64,000 nucleotides of DNA from Pyrus communis (taxonomy: Eukaryota > Streptophyta > Magnoliopsida > Rosales > Rosaceae), in assembly GCF_963583255.1 (NCBI RefSeq), contig NC_084811.1, positions 16,634,088-16,698,087 of the forward strand, given 5' to 3'. The translations under genes and the position numbers were made by a program. Below the pieces are notes generated by a model that was given only the letters and a program-made list of their open reading frames with translations, ran no database searches and was not told the DNA's origin. Numbering within the stretch: the stretch's first letter is position 1; each line of letters begins with the position of its first letter. Below are positions 55,332 to 64,000 of the stretch, piece by piece.

Positions 55332-55444
55332 TTAGCAACTTTGCTAATCCCTTGTTATTTCTTTTTAGTTATTTTCGTGTGTTATTGGTTTGTTAATTGT
55401 TTTAGTTTCTGACTTGTTTGTTTTCTTGTTTTAGGCACTAGTTT

Positions 55445-56751
55445 ATGACTCGGAGTTCTCAACCGGTTCATGCGCATATCTTAGACTTTGACGATGATTT
55501 TGAGCGAGCCTTGAGAAGAAAGAAGAATCAACAAGAGCCTCAACCACCTCAACCTGCACCTGAGCTTGAAGAGGACGAAACACAGGAGGGAGAGGAGGCC
55601 ACGACAAGGATTTTTGAGGAAGAACAAGTTATGGCAGCCAACAACCGAACAATCCAGGAGCTTTCCGCTTCGGGATTGGATAATGCCATGCCTCTATGCA
55701 TTCAATATCCAAGGGTAGCCCCCGACAAGACTGACGAGTTCGAACTCAAGTCCAGTTTAATGCACCATATTCCTAAGTTCCATGGGTAGTCCATGGAAGA
55801 TCCTAATAAACACTTGAAGGAGTTCGAGGTTGTTTGCTCAAGTATGACCCCGGTGAATGTTGATGGGAGCATTTTGAAGATGAAGGCTTTTCCCTTTTCT
55901 CTTTTGGAAAAGGCTAAAGATTGGTTGTATGAACTAGCTCCCGGAACTGTCACATCATGGGAGAGTATGAAAAGGGCGTTTTTGGAGAAGTTTTTCCCAA
56001 CTTCTCGAGTCATTCTTTTACGTAAAGAATTAGTGGCATTCAGCAAAATCAAGGTGAATCATTTCCAACTTATTATGAATGTTTTAAAACCCTTGTTGCT
56101 TCATGTCCACAGCACCAAATGAAGGAGGAGCTTCTTCTTCAATATTTCTACGAAGGGCTTCTACCAATTGAACGTCAAATGCTAGACGCCTCAGCGGGTG
56201 GAGCTTTAGTGGACAAGACACCTATGGCCGCCAAGACTCTCATTACCAACAGAGCTTTGAATGCTCAACAATACAAAGGAGTTGGCCAAAGAGACATGCC
56301 ACGGCAGCAACAAGTGAATGAGGTAAGTGTTATTTCCGAACTTCAAAATCAAATGGCTAATCTTACTTCTCTTCTTTCGCAGGTGGTTCAAATACCAAAG
56401 GTACAAAGTGTGGCTGTTTGTGGCGTATGCACCATGAATGGACATTTCACAGACAAGTGCCCTCAATTGATTGAGAACGGAGGGTGGGAATCTGCCAATG
56501 TCGTGGGTTATGGGAACCAAAACCAACCAAGGAGTGATCATTTCTCTAACACATACAATCTCGGTTGGAGAGATCATCCAAATTTCAAATGGAGGGAGCC
56601 ACAACAACCCCAATAACAAAGCACATTTAGGCAGCAACCTCCGGGGTTCTACCAAAGGCCGTATGCACCCACACCAGCCCAAGCACAACCTACACAACCC
56701 AAATCAGGTTCGTCCGTAGATAATGATCAAAATTTTCAATTACTAACTTCT
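55445..56751 (+). pseudogene. Element B: gag, broken by two stops and a frameshift
   Basis: The ATG at 55445 (MTRSSQPVHAHILDFDDDFE) starts an acidic N-terminal region, followed by ELSASGLDNAMPLCIQYP. A TAG at 55787-55789 interrupts just before SMEDPNKHLKEFEVV. The core AKDWLYELAPGTVTSWESMK and FLEKFFPTSR follows. A one-base loss near 56027 shifts the frame. The new frame has the zinc knuckle CGVCTMNGHFTDKC (56419-56460) and then a TAA at 56614-56616. Gag would build the particle and package RNA. As it stands no full-length Gag can be made. The frame carries on into protease without a separate start. Confidence 0.92.
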
Positions 56752-58580
56752 ATGGCGCAGGGAATGCAAAACAGGGGAAAAAAGGTTGATGAATTAGAAA
56801 AGCAAGTAGGGCAGATTGCGGAGTTCATGGGCCAATTTAGAGACCAAGGTAAGTTGCCTAGTTCAACCGTTGTCAACCCAAAAGGAGGATTCGAATCTGC
56901 TAAAGCAATCATGTTGCGAAGTGGAAAACAAGTTGGAACGGCCTCACAACCCTCTAATTCAGCCCCAATGGAGGACGAAAAGTTGCAATTTAAGGAGGGG
57001 GAGCAAGAACAAGCCACGACAAGGGTAGGAGACACCATGCCGCAGCCACCCCAATTACACCACTCAGCTTCTAAGGGTAAGGATGTTCCAAATTCGATTA
57101 TTTCTAATGTCATTCCTGCAAATGTACCATTTCCTCGTAGATTCATGCAAACAAAGAAGGAGGAAGTTGAAAAGGACATTTTAGAGACGTTTAGAAAAGT
57201 ACAAGTCAATATACCACTTTTGGATACAATTAAGCAAGTTCCAAGGTATGCTAAGTTTTTAAAAGAACTTTGCACTACTAGGAAGAGAATTTCAAACAGA
57301 GAGGTTGTAAAGGTAAGTGAGAATGTCTCAGCCATCTTGCAACGTAAATTGCCCCCTAAATGCAAAGATCCGGGTAGTTTTACAATTCCTTGTGTTATTG
57401 GCAATAATCGTTTTGAACATGCCATGCTAGACTTAGGTGCATCTATTAATGTTATGCCTTACTCAATTTATGCATCTATGAACCTAGGTGAGTTAAAAAA
57501 TGATGGTGTGATTATTCAATTGGCCGATAGATCTAATGCCTATCCAAAGGGTATTTTGGAAGATGTTTTAGTGCAGGTTAATCATCTAATCTTTCCGGCG
57601 GATTTCTACGTGTTGGAAATGGAAGAATCAAACCATGCCCCATCATTGCCAATTCTTCTTGGCCGCCCCTTTATGAAAACCGCCCGCACGAAGATTGATG
57701 TGTTTAATGGGACTTTGACAATGTAATTTGATGAGGAAGTTATTAATTTCAATCTTTCTGAATCTATCTAGTACCTTCTTGATGATCATTCCTGTTTTGC
57801 TATTGATGTAATTGATTCGTTGGCGCAGGACCATTTTGAACAATTGAACGAAGATGCACTTGAATTGGTCATTACAAGAGGAATGGAACTCAAAGACAAG
57901 GAAGTAGGGCAATTGCATACCTACGGCATGCATTGTGAGCACCATGTCGTGCCCCCTAGTGTTGACATGGTTGAGATAGTGGCTACCCTTGAGTCATTAC
58001 CACTACAATCTGGTAAGTCTTCGGACCCAATTTCAATTCCAATTTCGACTAATAAGCCTATTCCTTCAGTTGTGCAGCCACCTTCCCTTGAACTTAAACC
58101 ATTGCCAAGCCATTTGAAGTATGTTTTCTTGGGAGATCAAGAAACCTTGCCCGTCATCATATCCTCCTCACTCACGACACAAGAAGAAGGTAAGTTAGTG
58201 AGGGTGTTAAAGAAGTACAAAATTGCAATTGGTTGGACCTTGGCCGACATCAAGGGAATAAGCCCGACCACGTGCATGCATCGTATACTTTTGGAGGAGG
58301 GGTCCAAAGCATCTCGAGAGGCTCAACGCCGACTCAACCCTCCAATGATGGAAGTTGTGAAGAAGGAGATAATCAAGCTCTTGGATTGTGGAGTGATCTA
58401 TCCAATTTTAGATAGTCGGTGGGTGTCTCCGGTGCAATGTGTTCCAAAGAAATCCGGAGTAACTGTGGTGACAAATGCCGAAAATGAGCTTGTTCCTACT
58501 CGAATCCAAACAGGTTGGAGGGTTTATATTGACTATAGGAAGCTCAATGCCACTACAAGGAAGGATCACTTTCCCTTGCC
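56752..58580 (+). pseudogene. Element B: gag end, protease and start of RT, broken
   Basis: Same frame as late gag. It includes KLPSSTVVNPKGGFESAK, RFMQTKKEEVEKDILETF, the protease catalytic segment MLDLGASINVMPYS (Asp codon 57430-57432), and LPILLGRPFMKTARTKIDVF. Stops occur at 57724-57726 (TAA) and 57769-57771 (TAG). Then come the linker (LESLPLQSGKSSD, LELKPLPSHLKYVFLG) and the RT start ([40 protein letters not shown]). About 13 bp are lost near 58582 relative to the RT at 18222-19702 (the FIDQ codons), which shifts the frame. Confidence 0.92.
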
Positions 58581-59834
58581 ATGCTTGAAAGGTTAGCGGG
58601 TTATGCTTTTTATTGTTTTCTTGATGGATATTCAGGTTATAATCAAATTGTGATAGCTCCGGAAGATCAAGAGGAAACCACTTTCACATGCCCCTTTGGT
58701 ACATTTGCTTATCGTCGCATGCCATTTGGTTTATGTAATGCACCTGCCACATTTCAAAGATGCATGATGAGCATATTTTCAGATTATGTTGAGAAAATTA
58801 TTGAGGTTTTTATGGATGATTTCAGCGTTTTTGGTGATTCATTTGATGGTTGTTTGAATAATCTTAGTTTGATTTTAAAACGATGCATTGAAACTAATCT
58901 TGTTTTAAATTGGGAAAAATGTCATTTCATGGTTAAACAAGGCATAGTTTTAGGTCATATTATTTCTGAAAAGGGTATTGAGGTAGATAAGTCAAAGATA
59001 GATCTTGTGCGTCACTTACCCTCTCCTACTTCGGTTAGAGAGGTTTGTTCGTTCCTTGGACATGCAGGTTTTTATCGGAGGTTCATCAAGGATTTCTCGA
59101 AGGTCTCCCAACCTTTATGCCGCCTCCTACAAAAAGATGCACCTTTCGACTTCACCAAGGAATGCACGGCAGCTTTCCAACTTCTCAAGGACATGCTAAC
59201 CACGGCACCCATTATTGTGCCACCGGATTGGAGCCTTCCATTTAAGCTAATGTGTGATGCATTCGACTACACGTTAGGAGCTGTTTTGGGCCCAAGGAAG
59301 GACAAGAAGCCGCATGTCATCTACTACGCATCCCGGACGTTGAATGACGCTCAATTGAACTATTCGACTTCTGAAAAAGAACTTTTTGCCATTGTCTTTG
59401 CTTTAGATAAATTTCGATCATATTTACTTGGTACTAAGGTTATTATTTTCACTGATCATGCAGCTTTAAAGTACTTGTTCACCAATAAGGAAGCCAAACC
59501 ACGGCTAATTCGATGGATGCTACTTATTCAAGAGTTTGACATCGAAATCAAGGACAAAAAGGGAAGTGAAAATGTGGTGGCTGACCACCTAAGCCGTATA
59601 ATACATGAGGAGGAACCGTACCCTATTGCAGAAACCTTCCCCGACGAGCAATTGTTATCCATTAAGGTAAGTGAGCCTTGGTATGCAGATTTGGTGAATT
59701 ATTTGGTGACTAAACAAGTTCCAAACACTTTAAATAGAAACCAACGTGATAAATTGAAAAAAGAGGCTAGGTTTTATGTTTGGGATGATCCATACTTGTG
59801 GAAATATTGCTCGGATCAGATTATACGTAAGTGA
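58581..59834 (+). pseudogene. Element B: RT and RNase H
   Basis: Reading frame of 417 codons. RT palm motifs are [31 protein letters not shown] and the catalytic FMDDF (58809-58823), then [17 protein letters not shown] and the connection [10 protein letters not shown]. RNase H follows: [15 protein letters not shown] (the usual CDASD is CDAFD), [29 protein letters not shown] and [14 protein letters not shown] at 59832-59834 separates it from integrase, which continues in the same frame. In the polyprotein there is no start codon here; the first ATG is internal. Confidence 0.93.
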
Positions 59835-60977
59835 GTGCATGACATGGAATTCAATTCTATTTTAACATTCTGTCACACTTATGCATGTGGGGGACACTTT
59901 GGGACACAACGCACATCCCTTAAGGTTTTAGAATGTGGATTCTATTGGCCAACTTTATTTAAGGATGCTAGAAACTTTTGTATGTCTTGTGATCATTGCC
60001 AAAGAATGGGTAACATTAGTGCAAATGATCAAATGCCGCAAAATGTCATACTTCCTGTTGAAATTTTTGATGTTTGGGGCATTGATTTTATGGGTCATTT
60101 TCCTTCCTCACATGGTTTCCTTTATATCTTACTTGCTGTGGATTATGTGTCGAAATGGGTGGAAGCAAAAGCCACCCGAACTAATGATTCTCGAGTGGTT
60201 GCAGATTTCATTAGAACTAACCTATTTGCAAGGTTTGGAATGCCACGAGTAATCATAAGTGATGGAGGGTCTCACTTTTGCAATCGAACCATTGAGGCTT
60301 TGCTCAAGAAGTACAACGTCACGCATAAGGTTTCAACACCTTATCATCCTCAGACTAATGGGCAAGCCGAGGTTTCAAATAGGGAGATTAAGCAGATTCT
60401 AGAAAAAACTGTGGGCCCTACAAGGAAGGATTGGAGTGTACGTTTGGAGGATGCGTTGTGGGCATATCGCACGGCATATCAGACCCCCCTGGGCATGTCC
60501 CCATTTCGGCTCATCTATGGCAAACCATGCCATCTTCCCGTGGAATTGGAGCACAAGGCGCATTGGGACATCAAGACATTCAACATGGACATTGATGCCG
60601 TTGGAATTCACAGGAAGCTCCAATTGAATGAATTAGAAGAGATTAGGAACGAGGCGTATGAAAACGCTCGACTTTACAAGGAGAAGACAAAGGCTTTCCA
60701 TGATAAGATTATTCGAGGTAAATCATTCTCCATTGGGCAGAAAGTGCTACTTTTTAATTCCCGCCGTCGCTTGTTTCCTGGTAAGTTGCGTTCTAAGTGG
60801 GTTGGCCTATTTGTTATTACTAACTTCTTTCCTTATGGTGCAGTCCAAGTTCAAAGCTTAAAAACAGGACAAGAGTTCAAGGTGAATGGCCATCGATTAA
60901 AGCCCTACTATGAGAACTTCGAGGAGCATGTTGTAGATGATGTGCCCCTCCATGCAGTGGGTACTAGTGAAGGTTAG
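59835..60977 (+). CDS. Element B: integrase
   Basis: Open for 380 codons after the TGA. It has the zinc-binding region ([10 protein letters not shown], then CMSCDHCQ). The DDE core has Asp in WGIDFMG (60084), Asp in [10 protein letters not shown] (60261) and Glu in [13 protein letters not shown] (60369), and the last spacing is 35 residues, as expected. The C-terminal module ([33 protein letters not shown]) has VGLF where D has IGPF. All catalytic residues are present, but the domain is cut off from the rest of pol by upstream lesions. Confidence 0.93.
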   Translation: MHDMEFNSILTFCHTYACGGHFGTQRTSLKVLECGFYWPTLFKDARNFCMSCDHCQRMGNISANDQMPQNVILPVEIFDVWGIDFMGHFPSSHGFLYILLAVDYVSKWVEAKATRTNDSRVVADFIRTNLFARFGMPRVIISDGGSHFCNRTIEALLKKYNVTHKVSTPYHPQTNGQAEVSNREIKQILEKTVGPTRKDWSVRLEDALWAYRTAYQTPLGMSPFRLIYGKPCHLPVELEHKAHWDIKTFNMDIDAVGIHRKLQLNELEEIRNEAYENARLYKEKTKAFHDKIIRGKSFSIGQKVLLFNSRRRLFPGKLRSKWVGLFVITNFFPYGAVQVQSLKTGQEFKVNGHRLKPYYENFEEHVVDDVPLHAVGTSEG

Positions 60978-62934
60978 CATGGCATATTCATCCGGCTAGA
61001 AGACGTTAAAGCAAGTGTTTCTTGGGAGGCAACCCATGCATTCAACAAGGAGAAGATGGAACTTCCACTCCAAACCCAGATTTGCATTTCTAAACCCTTC
61101 TTCTTGCTGTTTATTTTATCATGCTTAGTTGTTTATTATTTGTTGGCTTTTATGTGAGTCTTTGTGTGAAACATTGAGGATAATGTTTGTTTTAAGTGTG
61201 TGGGGGGGGGGGGGGGGTAAACAAGTGTTTTTATGCAAAAACTCGTGGGATTCTATCACCTATCACTTTTAATGTTGTTTCTCACTGTTTTTAAGTGTTT
61301 TTAGTGCGTTTTAAGCTGTTTTAGTGTGTTTTGAAGTAAAACTCCGAAAATTTGAAAAAAAAAAAGTCGAAAAAAGTGTTTTGAAAAAGCCAAAAAGAGT
61401 TGTTTTTGTGTGTTTGTGTGTCTTAGGGTACCTTCCAACACAATGATGAGGATTTGGTTTTTAATGCATGACTGTTAAAGAGAGTTACAAACAATGATGG
61501 AAGTTTGATATGCTCTTGGGTTTATACTTGGTTGTAGTTATAGTTTACGAATTCACATGTAATCACAAAGGATAAAATCAGTTTTTGTAACATGCTTGAA
61601 GGAAGGAACTCAAACAAACACTACATCCCTGAGAGACTTGAGCCTAAACGTTTATTTGGAGAGTTATTAATCTGTGCATTCTTGTTTTCTAAAGTCGTTG
61701 CACGATCTCATTATTCTTTGCTTGGTTGCTACTTAGAATGCGTTTCATCACTATAGTTCCAAATACTAGAACTCATACCCGTTTCATTCAAAGCATGAAA
61801 TTGATTAGCATAACAAATAACAAGATGAAGTTGTGTAGTAGTCACCACCATAGCCAAATAGCCGATTCCAGCCTTATCATTTGTATTGTAGGTTTAAACC
61901 CCTTTGAGCCTTATTTAGCCTATTTTCTTGTTAACCACACCACCCTTACCTAGCCTAGAATAGGACTTTCCATACCCTTGTTCTTGAAGTATAGTGGAGC
62001 ATAACTTAGGAGGAATTCCTTTTGAGTGACAGTTGTGCAGAAAACAAGTGTGGGCGAAGGGATTTTGTGAGTGTGTGTGTGCCTAAGTAAAAAAAGAGGC
62101 ACGAAACAAAGGAAAGAAAAAAAAAATTATTTGTAAAAAAGAAGAAAAAGAAGAAGAAAAGAAAGAAAAGGAGTTGAAAATAAGTGAGAATGAACTCACA
62201 AGTGTGGTTGTTGAAGAAAGGGTCCAAAAAGTTTGAATATGGCCCTAAGTGTTGTGTGACTTCCCCTTGGGTGTTCAAAGTTGACTTCTGCGTTCTAAAG
62301 GGAATTCTAAGTGCCTAATTCAATACTTTGCTCACTATTGCTTTAAGAATGTTTGTTTATCCTTCACCTTTCGTTGTTAGCCAATACCCTAGCCTCGTTA
62401 CAACCCTTTGACTTCTATCTTGATTGTTATGTGTTTCAATATGTGGAGTTTAAAATGGGTTTAAGCATATGGTATCCCTGGTTCTCGCGTCTAAGTAGTG
62501 GCATTCCATTCATGAGATCATATATATACATGTTGATAATTCCAGAAAATGCTTTCCTTGTTATAACATATGTGAGTGTTTGCCTACATGCTTACATCAA
62601 TCTTCTCACATATACCTAGTGTAGGGAGTGTAGTCAGAAAATCTGTGTGAAAATTGAGAGTACATATAGTAAGGAATTGAGAGAATTCTCTAAGGCATGT
62701 TACTACATTCAAAATGTCGTTTTAATTGATTAAATGCAAGCTAGTGAATGGTGACTATGATTAAGTATGCTCGAGGGTAAGGATTGCTTAAATCTATGTG
62801 AGTAGTGATCTTTCACATGTTATGTTTCATTGGAAATCCCAGAGGCAAACGTTGGAAGGTTTAGAGTATATGTTTTGTTTCTTTTGTTTGTTTGTTTTGC
62901 TCGAGGACTAGCAAAAGATAAGTGTGGGGGAATT
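60978..62934 (+). other. Element B: non-coding 3' region and polypurine tract
   Basis: Nearly identical to 474-2431. CTTGGGAGGCAACCCATG at 61021-61038; inverted repeat at 61169-61188 with a long G run after it; a middle AAGTGTGGGCGAAGG tract near 62045; the polypurine tract AAGTGTGGGGGAATT ends at 62934. No envelope-like ORF. Confidence 0.9.
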
Positions 62935-64000
62935 TGATAGGAGCATATTTAGGCGACTTAACTAGCTTATTCTTGTGCATTTGTGCTATTATTTCTTAGT
63001 TAATGTCGTATTACAACTCAATTTCGTGTGTTTGTAGGTCCTATGGGTTAAAGTATCAAGAAAGTGCATTTTGGAGCTATTTTGGACACTATGTGGATAG
63101 CTTGCATATGGGCTAACATGGATGGACGAATTTGGACTTCAAGAGGCTAGAAATGTGATAAGAAGAGGAAGGAACTAAGCTAAGGACAAAGTGGATAAGG
63201 AAGTAGCTCAAAAGAGGAAACCCTATCCAAAACCTTAACCAAACTTCATCCAACATTATCCAAAACATTATGCAAACCTTATCTCATCTTATCCTATCCA
63301 AACCTTATCATGTCTTAATCCTAATTGCAAGGGGACCTAAATAGATAATCCTAGAACCTATTTCTAGAAGCATCCTATTCTAGAAGGCCCAAATCAGCCA
63401 CAAAACCCATTCTTTCTAGAAACCCTACAAAAGTGGCGCACCAAACCTTTCTAGAAGGCCTTGCCTTGCCTTGCAAGCCAAGCAACCCTCTCCCCCACTT
63501 GTGCCGCACCTTCCTAGGCCCAATTCCCTTTGGATTCTGATTTTCAAGGCCTAATCCCTTTTGGATTTGGGTTACACAAGCCTATTATGAAACTAAAAGG
63601 GCCAAACCCCTTCCTAGGTGGATTTGATCACCTATGGCCGAATTCTAGGGCCCTAGTCCATAAAATCTGCTAAGCCTAACCCTAATCTACTTAACCCTAG
63701 GACTATATAAACATAAAATCAGCCAAAATTTCGTACACCCCCTTATGCTATTCAGAAACCCTTGTGGCGCAACCTCCATTCTCCATTCTCAACCTCCATA
63801 CACCTCCCTCCACATCCATACACATCTGCCGCACCCTTTCCACCATAATCAACCATCCTCCATCCCTCCAAACAAGGAAACACCATGCAAAACCCCCAAT
63901 TCCACCACACACATCTTGTGCCGCAGCAAGGAGGCGGAGGAGGAGCCAAACCATGCATCAAATCCATCTTGGAATTGCTGAGCATTTAGGTGTAATCTTT
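62935..64000 (+). mobile_element. Element B: 3' LTR, first 1066 bp (runs off the window)
   Basis: Starts TGATAGGAGCATATTTAGG after the polypurine tract. It is nearly identical to 2432-3497 (about 2 base differences noticed, near CCGCACCC and CACCATAATC). TATA box at 63704-63711. The rest is predicted to lie just beyond the window. Confidence 0.95.

Noticed and set aside
60978..62934. Envelope-like gene between pol and 3' LTR, as in some Athila elements
   Set aside because: No long frame, signal peptide or membrane span is seen there in A, B, I, R1 or C; only the antisense coiled-coil ORF in C and D.

Overview
This window is plant nuclear DNA made almost wholly of nested LTR retrotransposons. 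I see no convincing single-copy host gene, no rRNA or tRNA gene and no CRISPR. Nearly every element is of one superfamily: Ty3/gypsy, Athila-like. The evidence is a tRNA-Asp-type primer site (TGGCGCCGTTGCCGGGGA), a single Gag-PR-RT-RNaseH-integrase reading frame, about 2 kb LTRs that start TGATAGG and end CGCATCA, and a GTGTGGGGG polypurine tract. A eudicot is likely. Rosaceae is my guess from general resemblance and is not proven by the sequence. The insert-within-insert density suggests heterochromatin.

Layout (letters are my labels). 1-4563: 3' end of element A (end of pol, non-coding tail, 3' LTR). 4564-6942: old element K (broken pol, LTR piece). 6943-18046: reverse element R1 (decayed pol), itself hit by two solo LTRs (6965-9005; 14129-17158). 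18047-26650: reverse element D, whose 3' LTR contains a forward, uninterrupted RT segment and whose 3' region carries a coiled-coil ORF antisense to the element. 26651-35276: partial forward elements E, G, H and I and short inverted LTR pieces. 35277-36388 and 49513-50251: reverse element J with a different LTR type. 36389-49512: element C, complete at both ends with target-site duplication (TSD) ACCAA; it has Gag and protease but no RT or integrase, and carries a second copy of the antisense coiled-coil ORF. Its 3' LTR holds a copia-like LTR (46663-49066) that contains a chromovirus-like fragment. 50252-52553: about 170-bp tandem repeats split by a solo LTR. 52553-53119: a long inverted repeat. 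53177-64000: element B, nearly full length, with seven visible lesions in gag-pol.

The most striking large-scale fact is that 1-3497 is almost the same sequence as 60505-64000. The 5' flank of B (GTCAT at 53172) and the 3' flank of A (GTCAT at 4564) are the two halves of one insertion site in K pol. A and B therefore look like two copies of one insertion in a tandem repeat with a period of about 60.5 kb (real duplication or assembly artefact).

The most likely new biology is the antisense coiled-coil gene module carried by two elements (24699-25361 and 41274-41945), one of which has lost its own polymerase genes. Conserved RNA-like structures around the primer site and downstream of pol also merit a look.
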